Part shown: positions 24,612 to 64,000 of the stretch, piece by piece
Numbering within the stretch: position 1 is the first letter of the stretch
How the letters are laid out: each line of letters begins with the position of its first letter
NCBI RefSeq assembly: GCF_023343835.1
Contig: NC_064438.1
Location: 57,684,578-57,748,577 of the forward strand
DNA length: 64,000 bases
Direction: 5' to 3'
Origin: Lagopus muta
Lineage: Eukaryota; Chordata; Aves; Galliformes; Phasianidae
Program-made: the position numbers and the translations under genes
The notes under the pieces: generated by a model
What the model saw: only the letters and a program-made list of their open reading frames with translations
What the model was told of the DNA's origin: nothing
Databases searched by the model: none

Positions 24612-25483
24612 AAGACATGGCATGACACTGCATCCTCCCAGGCACAGACTCTTGAGCACGTGTCCATCTCCATTCTGCATTTACCACCCGAAATCACGTT
24701 GCTCTGCTGGTCAAGCACGTTGAGGAATGTGCTTTTATGCAGCATCGTTCATCTGGATGGGTCCCAGCCCTAGTAGGAATGTTAAGTGGTTTTACATAAG
24801 GCATTACGTAGGATTAGAGAATGTGATCTGTTTGCATTGTAGTCTTGAGAAGAAGAACAGCGAAGGTTATTTTAATGAGATCTAGCTGGTAACGGTCGAT
24901 GCAAAGCTGCACCAATTTCTAGCTGAACAGTGCTATAAAAGTGCTTTTTAAAGCAGCACAGGGTGCTGGGCACGTGAACGGCTGCTCACTCTCAAATAGG
25001 AAACTGAACTGTGAAACATCAGCACTCAGAAAAAGAAATCGGCCCTCCTTCTCATGAGATTGCCGAAGCATCTTTAATTTCACATTGTTTAACAATCTCA
25101 CACTGGAGGTGTTCAAAACTGTTCTGCAAGATTGCTTCACGGTGCATTTGACAACTCAAATAGACGAGATGCACAGCAACAAGGAAGCTGAAGGCACAGT
25201 AATCAGCGACAAGGCCTGCGGCTTTCCCCCTCGTCGATTCATGCCATGCACTCTATTTTACATCAGATTTCATTCATTGTTGAGGAGACAAAGTAGGCTC
25301 TCAAGAAATGCTGCAGCTTTTTCCCTACTTTTTTTTTTTTCTTTTAAGTTTGTGGTTTGGGTTTTTCAGATTGCTTCACCTTTCTGATGAAACACATGCT
25401 TTTGCTACAGTGCATCTCTCTGCTGCCACGAGCCAAGGACTTTCCTGGAGGGTAGGATTGAGGAAGATACCCACCTACTGCCC

Positions 25484-25631
25484 TATTCCTGGGGATGCCC
25501 AAGGCCAGTTGGATGGGGCTCTGGGTGGCCTGATTTGGTGGCTGGCACCTTCCCTGCCCGCAGCAGGGCGGTTGGAACAAGGCGATCTTTGAGGTTCCTT
25601 TCCAACCCAAGCCGTTCTGTGATTCTGTGAC
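25484..25631 (+). repeat. CR1 3' end, plus orientation
   Basis: The sense CR1 runs from 'cctggggatgcccaaggccag' to 'ccgttctgtgattctgtgac'. Confidence 0.88.
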
Positions 25632-28204
25632 ATAGGAGATGAGCTACTTCCAGGGCAGCTCTCTGACACCAAATCCAGCTCTGCCTGCAGCAGGTAGGAT
25701 GCTGAGCATACAGCAGCTTCTCGGTGTCATTTCAGGAGCTCACAGTGCTGCTCACACTGCTTCATGCTGATTTCTGTTGGGGGATCCACAGACAACGCAG
25801 ACAGGGCAGGTTTTGCAAGGGTGGAATGACCTCCCCTTATTGGTGCATCCCTTTGGAGCTGGGAGCAGCTGGGATCACAGCCAGCACATGATGGTCAGTA
25901 CAAAGGATGCCAGAAAAAAAAAACCAAACCCACAAACATGCTAACAAGAGGACCGAAGATATCCTGATGCAGGAGCAGAAAGGAAAGGTTGTTGCTCTGC
26001 TCAGGTGCTCTGAAAGGAGAGAAAAGTCACGCAGGGTTGGAAGAACAAAGCCTTCCTAGGCTGCCAAGAGGCACAAAAGTCAAACAAGACCCTCTGCCAG
26101 CTTGAAGCCAGTTCCATGGGCAAGGATTTGTTTTCTAGGGAAGGAAGAGGAGTGCAGGTGGCCACGCATTACTCCTGCGTCACCTTGTTTACATCACTGT
26201 GTCCCAGGTCGCTCTGCAGCTGAGCATGCTGTTTGCACTCGGCAGGAAGGAAGCCAGGGCAGAGGTGAGCTGGCAGCTTCACCAGCACCAACTGCTCAGC
26301 GTGAAGATATGGAGAAACGTGGCTGCTCAATTCAAAGCCACATTAACGAGGGGACTTTCAGAGAGCTGCCTGGAAACCCATCTGCCACCCCTGCTTTGAG
26401 GTGCACAAAACCTGGCTGGAGCACACTGCAAGCATCTTGCTGAATCATGCAGGCAGGTAGGATGCACAGGTATTTTTGCCAAGGCACAAGAGGAGCTGGA
26501 ACCCTGGGAAGAGGTGTATCTTTGGGGGGAAATCCTAGAAACAAACTTGGCACACACAGGCTTTGGCTTGGCCTTAGTGCAGCAGAAAACAGACCAGCAG
26601 GGAAGGATGTTTTGAATAGAGCGTCCATCCATCCGTCAGCGTAGGAGAGAAAGAAAGAAAGAATTAAAAACAATATTGGAGATACATGGGAAGCTGGGCT
26701 CAGAAGCTGGGCTCTTACTGACCTTTACAGAGAAATATGAGGAAGGAAGAGGAGTCTGGGAAGGCTGTGGTTCCTCCTGCAAAACCGGTATTGTCTGAAT
26801 CCATGGCTGAGAGTGGGATATTTTGTTCCAGTTCAGCAAAACCTTGCAGGAGTCCTGAGGGTGTCGTTTGGGGTGAGGGACCGACTGGGAACTGGCCTGG
26901 TGGTCTAAATCAGATTAGAAGAATTGCATCTGTTTATTGCAGGCCTTGTGCAATTGCTTGTTGTTCCTGACCAGCAAACCCAGCTGTCCCCACATGCACT
27001 CTGAGGTTTCTCTGCTCGAAGATTTTGGCTGATATCTCCTTTATCTCAATCACTTCTTATCTTCTTAACTAGTTCCTTCAGTTTACAGAGCACCTTCCAG
27101 AGGAAAGCCCTCCCCACAGAGCGATTCAACAAGTTAATTAATTAACTGCTGAAATTCCATCTCCTCTATGAGTTAAATGGCTCTGTTACAGCTCTGGTGT
27201 GCAGTGATGTTAACAGAAGCAAAGAGAATTCCTCTGGTTGCCATCTCCATGTATACGTGGGTGGTCGTAACACAGTTTGGGGTGAGAAATAGGAACCGCA
27301 GGAACAGGAGGATTTCCTAAGCAACAGGGATCTGCTTTGCTTAAAAATACTTCAGTAAAGGGGAAAGAAAAGCAGAAATTTGAGACAGGTTTCAGCTTTC
27401 AAGAAGGGGCAAAACGCTGATTTTGTTTTATTCCTTTTTGCTATTTCCTAGGAATCTTGGCCTCTTAACCTGAGAGTAAGGACACAGCAATGAAAAGCGA
27501 TGACAAATCGCTGCCACAGAGGAGTGTAAGTGCTTAGGAGAAGCACAGCTAAGGTCTGAATCCTGTGCACTTTCTCATGAAATTAAGCAGAAGCAGTGAA
27601 AAAGCAAACAGTGAGCAGGCAGAAGTGATACGAACAACTGTGGGGAAGGGGGAAAAGGGCTCCAGAACCTCATACAGCAGCGTGGGAACAGCCCTGGATG
27701 GGATGGGAAAATGGGGACCCTCTGAGCAGCCCCCAGTGTGCAGTGGCACCTGAAGCAGAGCAGAGATTGTGCAGCACCCACCCGGCCCTTACATAAGCAT
27801 TGCACAATGCTTCTGCTCACGAAGGATGGGAAAAGCGATGGTAAATGCTGCCGTGGTAAGTGGGCCAGGCGAGGCAAGGTGAATTATGAAACTGCCCCCG
27901 TGAGCAATGTGCTTTATTGGGTTTAAATCCAGGTTTTCTGCTCATTCTGTGGCCTTTTCAGTGCTGCATCCTCCAGCGCTGCAGCTTGCTGACCCCACGG
28001 CCATGCTCATGTTCTGCACGGCACTTTCTCTTTTTGCCTTTCCCCCATTTAGCATTGTTTTTCCTTAAGAATCCTTCCACTGTGTGCCTGCTCAGCCCTG
28101 AAATTGATTCTTTGTGAGCTGCTCGGGCAGCAAGAACTTAAGGATGCTTCCGAGGGAGGGCTCCTCATGGGTGGAAATATGAAGGCAGGAAGAATCAGAG
28201 AACG

Positions 28205-28382
28205 ACTTGGGTTGGGTTGGGTTGGAAGGGACCTCACAGCTCCCCCAGCCCCACTCCTGCCATGGGCTGGGTGCCCCCCAGCTCAGGCTGCCCAGGGCCC
28301 ATCCACAGCCTCAGGCACCTCCAGGGATGGGGCACCACAGCTGTGGGCAGCGCCAGGGCCTCACTGCCCTCTGAGGAAAGAC
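28205..28382 (-). repeat. CR1 3' end, minus orientation
   Basis: The antisense CR1 reads 'gggttggaagggacctcaca...ccatgggctgggtgccccccagctcagg...cctccagggatggggcacca'. The same subfamily is found at 39321. Confidence 0.85.
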
Positions 28383-28705
28383 ACCACAATGGAAAGTGAA
28401 AGTGAAAAATTGCCCGTAAATGGGGCAAGACAATCTTGACCTAAACTGCAGTTCTCAAAAGCAATGAGGAAAGCAGGACTGGAGCCCATCTTGGCTTAAT
28501 TAGACTTTCAAATTAACAGATCTCCTTTCCATCCTCCTTTTTTTTTTTTCCCCCCTCTCCATTTCCCAGCTGCTTTTCTTTTAACCTCCTCTTTCAACCT
28601 ATTTGAACTCTGCATGTCTCCAGCACAAGAAATCCCCTCTTGCAATGCAGTCTGCTTCTTGGGCTGCTTCAAAGAATCAACAGACTTTATTTTATATATA
28701 TATAA

Positions 28706-28873
28706 AATCATAGTATCACAGAATGGCCTGGGTTGCACAGGTGCACAGTGCTCATCCAGCTCCAACCCCCTGCTGTGTGCAGGTTGCCAACCAGCAGCCC
28801 AGGCTGCCCAGAGCCACATCCAGCCTGGCCTTGAATGCCTGCAGGGATGGGGCATCCACAGCCTCCTTGGGCA
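28706..28873 (-). repeat. CR1 3' end, minus orientation
   Basis: It starts with 'aatcatagtatcacagaatg' directly after a short TA run (28693-28705) and ends at 'acagcctccttgggcaa'. It is young, with few differences from the 24439 copy. Confidence 0.92.
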
Positions 28874-29119
28874 ATCTCCATTTGTTGAGGCCGTACCTCA
28901 ACAGCTGCACTGCGCTCCCTTCAGAAGGGCAGCACATAGCTGTGGTCCTGGATCCATCAGCAAGCCTTACCAGCAGCCGTACACCAAGGGCCAGGCTGAT
29001 CACTGGTCACATTTTGCACCTGGGTGTTGCCATGCACTTGTGCTGAGTCACCATTTCCAAGAGCAATGGGTCAATCCCAAACACCAGGGGTAAGAGCAGG
29101 GGGAAGTCTGGTGGGTGAT

Positions 29120-29408
29120 ACAGAGTCACAGAACGGCCCGGGTTGGAAGGGACCTCAAGGATCACGAAGCTCCAACCCCCCTGTGCCATGCAGGGCCACC
29201 AACCTCCACATTTCACAGCAGCCCAGGCTGCCCAGGGCCCCATCCAACCTGGCCTTCAACACCTCCAGGGATGGACGGGGCATCACAGCCTCTCTGGGCA
29301 GCTGTTCCAGCACCTCACCACTCTCACAGCACACAACTTCCCCTGACATCCAACCTCCATCTGCCCTCCCTCAACTTCAAACCATTTCCCCTTGTCCTGC
29401 TGTTATCA
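29120..29408 (-). repeat. CR1 LINE, minus orientation, at edge of ATL1 promoter island
   Basis: A young antisense CR1 runs from 'cagagtcacagaacggcccg' to 'ccccttgtcctgctgttatc'. It is followed without a gap by a sense CR1 fragment. Confidence 0.92.
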
Positions 29409-29555
29409 CAGGGGAACGGTTTTAAACCAAACGAGGGGAGATTTGGGTTAGATGTGAAATTCTCCATGCGGAGGGCGGCGAGTCCCCGGCACCGCGCACA
29501 GCCGTGGGTGCCCCGTGCCTGGAGGTGCCCGAGGCCGCGGACTGGTCGGGGCAGC
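29409..29555 (+). repeat. CR1 fragment, plus orientation, merged into ATL1 CpG island
   Basis: It reads 'gggaacggttttaaaccaaacg', 'ggggagatttgggttagatgt', then an increasingly CpG-rich version of the CR1 'agggtggtgag...gtggatgccccatccctggaggt' segment ('agggcggcgag...gtgggtgccccgtgcctggaggt'). It has no 3' tail. Confidence 0.7.
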
Positions 29556-29863
29556 TGAGCCGTAGCGCACCCAGCCTACAGCAGGGCTTGCGTGGCGATG
29601 TCCGTTCCCAGCCGCCCATTGTGCGATCGCTGAGCCGCACCTTTTTGCGGCCCGGCCGCCCGCAGGCTGAGCGCACAGACGTACAGCAAGCAGGCTCCGT
29701 CCCCCGCCGCCGGCGCTCCCCGCGGGGCCGGGCCGGGCCGTGCTACGCCGTAGCGGGCGGGGATGCTGCCGGCGCCCCCGCCCGCCCCGCTCCACCGCGG
29801 CAGCCGCGCCAGACGCAGCGCGGCTCGGAGCCCGCACGGAGCCTCCCGCAGCCGCCCCGCGCC

Positions 29864-54198
<24,335 letters not shown>

Positions 54199-54495
54199 CA
54201 CAGCTGTGAGCCCTGCTGCTGCATGAACGCGGCACGGCCGTCGCTTCAGCCCTTCTTTGCTCCCCCCTCACGAGCTGCCACGCAGGACCAAACAGGGGCT
54301 CTGCCCCCACGGTGCCGGCCGGGAAGCTCGGGGCACATCTGGTGTTCTGTTCCATGTACATAGCGGTGCTGCTGCCCACACAAAGTGCTTTTGATTGATT
54401 TGCAATATCCAGCGTACTTCCCAGCTCCTTTACAAAGCCTTATTTCTCCCTTTTTCATTAATTGGTAAGGGAATGGTAATTTGCGTGGCGCTGCA

Positions 54496-54501
54496 AATAA
54501 A
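54496..54501 (+). terminator. ATL1: Poly(A) signal AATAAA (ATL1, proximal)
   Basis: A canonical hexamer about 300 nt after the stop codon, in 'ctgcaaataaagac'. Confidence 0.55.
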
Positions 54502-54820
54502 GACCTTCCAAATCCTAGCGTTATTCCAAACCATCTTATGTCCAGATACTTGAACGGGTTATAACACGTAACCACAGGTTTTTTTTTCTTCAATTACAGC
54601 AACGTAATTAAAAATGTATTAACTTGCTCTGTCAGCAGCCGTGAGGACACTTATGCTATGGTATGTTCGTGGTATTGTAAGGAAAGCTACTGTTCCATTC
54701 GTAACTGATGCACACAGTCTCACTTTGTACGAGTGTTGGAGAAAGTCTCACTGTATTTCTGTATATATATCCGTTGTAGTGCGTAGCAATGTGTCCAGCA
54801 GTTCTTTTATTGTCCCAACT

Positions 54821-54826
54821 ATTAAA
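54821..54826 (+). terminator. ATL1: Poly(A) signal ATTAAA (ATL1, distal)
   Basis: A common variant hexamer followed within 20 nt by a T-rich/GT element, in 'aactattaaagtttgc'. Confidence 0.55.
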
Positions 54827-54953
54827 GTTTGCTTTTTGTTCCTAAGGAGTCGGCTCTGGAGGCTGCGTGCTGCTCAGGTCTGAACCTTCGGTTTGGCCCC
54901 TGGGGCAGCAGAAATGAGCTGATCACCCCCCCGGCTCATTAAACAAAGTGATT

Positions 54954-54959
54954 TTTATT
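54954..54959 (-). terminator. SAV1: Poly(A) signal AATAAA (SAV1, distal)
   Basis: The plus strand reads TTTATT, which is AATAAA on the minus strand, about 870 nt after the stop codon. Confidence 0.5.
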
Positions 54960-55013
54960 GAATTCATAGGATTTACAAGAAATGTCTTTTTTCTTTTTGT
55001 CTGCAACCGTGTT

Positions 55014-55019
55014 TTTATT
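55014..55019 (-). terminator. SAV1: Poly(A) signal AATAAA (SAV1, proximal)
   Basis: The plus strand reads TTTATT in 'gtgtttttattgc'. It is the second of two hexamers 60 nt apart; which one is used cannot be decided here. Confidence 0.5.
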
Positions 55020-55824
55020 GCACTAAAAAGAAATCCATAAATAACATTTCAGGACAATCGATGAACCAGATGAGAACAGCGGTGAGGCTCCCTCGCTGTA
55101 CACGTAAAAATTTCCCCCAGGTAAGGAACCCAAACAGAAGACACAGCTCGGTTCAAAAAGAGCAGTAAGAAAGGAGGAGGTGGGGACCCATCCCTGACGT
55201 TTCCAGGTGCGGGGCTGGCGCTCACACGCCGCACTGGGGAAGCTCTGCAGTGAGGTTGGTCCTTAAGGAGGGTCGGCGTTTCCCCCTCTGCCGCCTGCGA
55301 GGTGGGGAAGGAAAGCTAAAGGAACAACGAAGTAAAAAAATAAGGCAACTCCCACTTTGCTGGTGTGAAGCACGTGGCAGGTCTGTGTGCTGCAGGACTG
55401 GAACACGTCCATTAAAGCTGTAAGCAGAGCTCACAGGAAGGCCTGAGGGAAAGGCGCTGCACCAGGGATTGCAGGGTGCTTTGCATCCAGGGCCTTTCTG
55501 CTAACTGCATCTATTGCTGCTTCAAAACATGCAGTCAGCTCCTCTGTAATACAGCTGACTGCTAGGAAAGGAGAGCAGAATCAGCTCTCTGCTCCAGCTC
55601 CACGCTGGTTTTCAGCATAATAAACTAGTTTTTGTATGGAAAAAGATTAACAAACGTTTCTCATTTGTATAAACAATACATAATACATGTAGAAAAATAT
55701 TCAAGAGGATAATAACAAAGGTGCAATGTCAACAAAAATAAGCTGCCTTTTCAACCAAAGCACTTCTTTATGAACTGTGGGGGCTTCTGAAAGCTCCTGG
55801 CCTCCCCTGTGTCCGTGGGGCAGC

Positions 55825-59790
<3,966 letters not shown>

Positions 59791-61784
59791 TCAACGGGGA
59801 GCACCTCAAACCAACGTTCCCCCCTCCACAGACACAGGGCACAATGAACAACGCTGCCACGTTTCCAGCACACCCCTGTATGCGTTCATAAAAGAAATCC
59901 TGCTCAGGTTATGATCATAGACTTGGACTGCCTGGAAAAGAAATCACATAGCAAAGTTTTCCAGATTAACCACTGAAGAACAGTAACACAAGCAGGAGGG
60001 AAGAGTCAGGCTCGTGCAGTGCAGCCATCAGCAGCCATTCCAGTTTCCTCTGCCCTTTCCTCCTATGTCCTGTGGACACTCAGGGCTGTTCTATCAGCTC
60101 CCTTCCAAAGAAAAATGAGGGAAAACAACCAAGTGATGCAATCAAAACTTCCACAGATGTCTTTCACCTTCTGGGTGCCTACTGAATGTGCTCCTGCTGG
60201 CTGTGCTGGCCCAAACTCAACTCTACTTAAGGCATTTCCTTCAGTTATCTGCAATTCTACAGTTATTCAGTCTTTGGATAAACAAAATTCCAATTACCTT
60301 TTCATCAAATGCATCTATTCACCCTCAGCACTCAGGGTTTGTACATTACTGTTTCCCCACAGGCACAAGAAGGGGTGTGGGAGCTCCTTTCCCCAGTCTC
60401 TTGAAGTCAGGAAGAGATATGACCATAAATGCTGTGTTAGCCAATGAGGAACACATCCCTCTGCTTGTTTTGCACAGCTAACATTTTGGTGCACTTATTC
60501 CTGAGTGGAAGGAAAAGGCACAGCATTTCAGGTACAGAATTCACTCCGAATGACAACAGGAAGAGCAGAGCAGCAGAAAAGCTCTTGTATTTCTCAGCAA
60601 ATTCCACATTCCTGTTGGATGACCACAGGAATGGCTCCTTCCACCAGCACACACAGCCCTTACCTGCAGAATGGCAGACTGAGAACCAGCTGGGCTGTGA
60701 TTCCAGTGACAGATCAAAGTCATCACCAACAAAAAGGTTTCAAAGCAACAGAATGAACAGAAGGGAGTAAACACAAGAAGTTCCTCCTGAGTTCTGCCCT
60801 GCAGGAGGCATCTGCTCACCTACAGACCCATTTCTGGCCTGTGTGTGCTCTGCACTGCACAGCCTCACAGTTTCTCCCCTTGTCAGAGCACTCACCCACT
60901 CACCAGCTTTGTGAAGGCAGGCTAATAGCTGTGTCCAAGTGACAGCTCCATCCTCATTAGGATTAAGCAACTCAGCCCTCTACTTCCAGTGAGAAGGAGC
61001 ATGCGAGCTGCTGCCTGACCTTTAGCCATGCTGGGGCCAGGGAGAGCATTTCAAACCCTAGCCATGGTTACACCACTGGTTTTGTTTGCATTCCAATGAC
61101 AAAATACCAACATTTAAGCTTCTTGAAAATACTGCACTCTGGGTAAGAAGTGCAAATAAACAACAAATATTAAACCACAAATCCAAATACCCAGATTTGA
61201 CAGAGGGGAACGGTTTTCATAAAGGTATAAACATATTTTGCTGCTCTCCCCACCAGCATTTTGTCTAGTTGTGCTTTTTAAAGAGTTCCTCCCACTCGAA
61301 TTCCTTCACGATTGCAGCAGCAAATACAAATGGATTTGATTCATGGGGTAAAGGTGAATGTTTCTTTAACACTTTAAGGCTGGTATCAGAAGTTGCCCAA
61401 GGCAGGATGACGAACAGGCAGGAAGCCACCCTCAAGTTCTGCTGCCACAAGGCCAGTGCGTGCTAAAGAGAGCCAACGAAGGCTGGAGGATGGACTCAGG
61501 TAAATAGGAAAGCCAGCATCTGATCATAAGCAGAACTGCTATGGGAAGCAGGCCAAAAAGCAAAGCCATGCCTTGCTGGCAGGACAGCGTGGGCAGCTCT
61601 GCTTCTGCAGCAGCAGCCACCTCCAGCTGCATGGCTTCTGCCCTCAGTACACTGGGATGTCAATCTCAGAACTGTCATATACAGGTCAGAGGTGCTCAGC
61701 TCACCACTCAAAGGGGTATAAATAAACTCTGAGGGCCTGGCCACAAGTTAGTTCCAATCTATGCTATAGATATAACAGTCTGTG

Positions 61785-62150
61785 ACAGAACCACAGAACG
61801 ACCCGGGTTGGAAGGGACCTCAAGGATCATGAAGCTCCAACCCCCCTGTGCCATGCAGGGCCACCAACCTCCACATTTCACAGCAGCCCAGGCTGCCCAG
61901 GGCCCCATCCAACCTGGCCTTCAACACCTCCAGGGATGGACGGGGCATCACAGCCTCTCTGGGCAGCTGTTCCAGCACCTCACCACTCTCACAGCACACA
62001 ACTTCCCCCTGACATCCAACCTCCATCTGCCCTCTCTCAACTCCAAACCATTTCCCCTTGTCCTGCTGCCATCTCCCCTTTCCAAGAGCTGACTCCCTTC
62101 CTGTCTGCAGGCTCCCTTTAGGTACTGCAGGCTGCACTGAGGTCACCCCG
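61785..62150 (-). repeat. CR1 LINE, minus orientation (young)
   Basis: The antisense CR1 reads 'agaaccacagaacgacccgg' to 'ggctgcactgaggtcacccc'. It matches the first 350 bases or so of the 58706 copy with few differences. Confidence 0.93.
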
Positions 62151-63639
62151 AAGGTCAACCACAGACCTCCCCAAACCTTTCACCTAGAGGAGAGGACAGA
62201 GATGGCGAGAGTCCATCTTCACTTTGTAAAGGGCTCCACTGAGGTGAAAATCTTACAAACAGTGATGGAAACGTGTAGGGAAGAGGTGATCCAGACCAAG
62301 GCAAGGGATGCGGAAGGCCTGACTGTGCTGGAGACAAGGAGAGAGGAACTGGCAATTAGAGGGACTGGTGCTGCTCAAGGGAAACAAGGCTGCAGAACAG
62401 TGGGTGGCTGAAATCAGACTGAGCTTAGCTGCCAGGGGAAGGAAATAAGGAGATGTGAGGTTTTCTTATGGTTGACCACATGGTACCTCTACTGATATAA
62501 AGTAACACTGATTCTTCAGAGGACAGAAGGCCAGAGGTTAACATTCCTATTGCAGTGAAACTACAGGTGGAGCCTAAGAGTCCACATCCTGTGTTGAGAT
62601 GAAAGGTAAAAGCAGAGGAGAAGGGATAATGTGTTGGTTCACCTCTCTGGATTATTTCCTGCATATACGTGAGACTGAATGCTCATCCATCATGAAATCT
62701 GTCCAAGCTGTTAACTGCAAACACACACAAGTGACAAAGACCAAAACCCACCAGCAGCTCCTTGTTTTCCAAAGGCTAAGAAGGCCTGGAGACAGACAAG
62801 AGAGAAAAGCCTGCTGAGAGAGAAAGCTGTGTTGCTTCAACTGAGAAAAACACAGCTGAAAAGTCCTGTGTTCTGCCTGTGTTAGCAATTTGCTAGATTA
62901 ACTTCACCTTCAAACTAACAAGTGGAGCTCCATCTCTGCATCTACAACACAGCAACACTGGTTTTGAAATCTCCCCTCCAGTCCCATAGCAGAAGCCAAC
63001 AGGTGCTACTATGAGGACCAGGTACATATTTAATGATGAGCAGCCAACAGATGGATGGCTTTCCTGCACAGTCCAGATAGCCCCATGTAGTTAGCCAGCA
63101 TTTAGCAAAGTTAAGGATGAAGCAGCAAGTCTGAAACATCAGCACCTCAAAATGCACTGCCTGCCAGCAGCAATGCCAGCACTGCTCTCCTTAGTTGGAA
63201 CACCTCTGTGTTACAAACAAACACCACCACCAAAGCGTTGTCAGCTTCTTAACTCCATCCTCAGCCTCACTGCTGCCATTTTTACCAGCAGATTGCAAGC
63301 CACAATGAACTAACAGCATATTTCACTACATTATTCACAGGTCTGAAGTGCTTCTTCCAAACTCCTCACTGAACATCACTTCAGCAATATAAACATCACT
63401 CCAACATTGCCTGTAAGGTCACCTTTCTATGGGTAACACTGACATCCCACGTTTCTTATCTCAGTACACCTACAGCAGCATGACATACAAACCAATGGCT
63501 CTTCTGAGTCATCACAGTTAACCAAATACTTCAAAAATAAATATTTAAGGGATTTTTATATCTGATTCTCTTGTTCCAGCAGAAAACTGTGACAAGTCCT
63601 TCCCTGCGATGGGAGTGTGTGAGTATGATTCTTCCTCAG

Positions 63640-64000
63640 TCACACAGAACCACAGAACAGCCCAGGTTGGAAGGGACCTGAAGGATCACGAAGCTCCAAC
63701 CCCCCTGTGCCATGCAGGGCCACCAACCTCCCCATTTCACAGCAGCCCAGGCTGCCCAGGGCCCCATCCAACCTGGCCTTGAACACCTCCAGGGATGGAC
63801 GGGGCATCACAGCCTCTCTGGGCAGCTGTTCCAGCACCTCACCACTCACAGCACACAACTTCCCCCTGACATCCAACCTCCATCTGCCCTCCCTCAACTC
63901 CAAACCATTTCCACTTGTCCTGCTGCCATCTCCCCTTTCCAAGAGCTGACTCCCCTCCTGTCTGCAGGCTCCCTTGAGGCACTGCAGGCTGCACTGAGCT
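63640..64000 (-). repeat. CR1 LINE, minus orientation (young; runs off the window)
   Basis: The antisense CR1 starts at 'agtcacacagaaccacagaa' and continues to the last base in the same register as the 58706 and 61785 copies. Confidence 0.92.

Larger units (their letters stand above)
21363..29863. other. MAP4K5-ATL1 intergenic / 5' region
   Basis: About 8.5 kb separates the two divergent start codons. It includes the upstream halves of both CpG islands and CR1 copies at 22.0, 22.2, 22.4, 24.4, 25.5, 28.2, 28.7, 29.1 and 29.4 kb. Single-copy stretches at about 23100-24430 and 25640-28200 contain nothing I recognise. Non-coding 5' exons of either gene could lie here but cannot be called from sequence alone. 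Confidence 0.75.
54199..54845 (+). other. ATL1: ATL1 3' UTR
   Basis: This region runs from the stop codon to the last plausible poly(A) site. It contains AATAAA at 54496-54501 and ATTAAA at 54821-54826, the latter followed by a T/GT-rich stretch (gctttttgttcc). The longer end is favoured, and both may be used. Confidence 0.65.
54935..55824 (-). other. SAV1: SAV1 3' UTR
   Basis: This is the minus-strand region after the SAV1 stop, extending to AATAAA hexamers at 55014-55019 and 54954-54959 (seen as TTTATT on the plus strand). The part nearest the stop (about 55630-55740) is A/T-rich with 'tttgtatgg...' segments, typical of conserved UTR sequence. The end point is inferred. Confidence 0.6.

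Noticed and set aside
24001-28200. Possible additional gene between MAP4K5 and ATL1
   Set aside because: No exon with recognisable homology or consistent splice phase was found on either strand. The open frames are short.

Overview
This window is vertebrate nuclear DNA, almost certainly from a bird and probably a galliform close to chicken. It has split genes with GT-AG introns and CpG-island promoters. It also carries roughly thirty copies or fragments of CR1 LINE retrotransposons, recognised by their shared 3' tails (runs of ATTCTATG-like repeats after a 'cccttccaacc' block). I see no bacterial, phage or plasmid architecture.

Three protein genes are supported at exon level, in the order MAP4K5 - ATL1 - SAV1, which I recall is also the vertebrate order (human 14q22, chicken chromosome 5). 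(1) MAP4K5, minus strand, 5' end only: coding exon 1 (21264-21362) and exon 2 (3687-3744) encode the glycine loop and catalytic lysine of the kinase domain. Most of the first 21 kb is intron 1 and part of intron 2. (2) ATL1 (atlastin-1), plus strand, complete: 14 coding exons from 29864 to 54198. The splice phases join without error and give 558 codons plus stop, the length I recall for the human protein. (3) SAV1 (salvador, Hippo pathway scaffold), minus strand, 3' part only: the exon with both WW domains (59492-59762), a linker exon (58082-58225) and the SARAH exon (55825-56026). The first two exons lie beyond base 64000.

MAP4K5 and ATL1 are head to head. Their start codons are 8.5 kb apart, each in its own CpG island (about 21.1-22.0 kb and 29.4-30.4 kb). 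ATL1 and SAV1 are tail to tail, with only about 130 bp between the outermost candidate poly(A) signals. The three products are not an operon or a single pathway: MAP4K5 is a germinal-centre-kinase-family Ser/Thr kinase, atlastin-1 fuses ER tubules, and SAV1 scaffolds MST/LATS signalling.

The rest is intronic and intergenic DNA shaped mainly by CR1. There are young near-identical copies (22.4, 29.1, 58.7, 61.8 and 63.6 kb), older fragments, a nested insertion (9.8-10.3 kb), inverted pairs (7.8 and 47.5 kb), a few microsatellites, and one LTR-like block (about 42.4-42.7 kb). I found no convincing undescribed system. The most interesting points are a 15-nt in-frame microexon in ATL1 with splice-regulatory features around it, direct CR1 repeats flanking the SAV1 WW exon, and CR1 copies built into the edge of the ATL1 promoter island.
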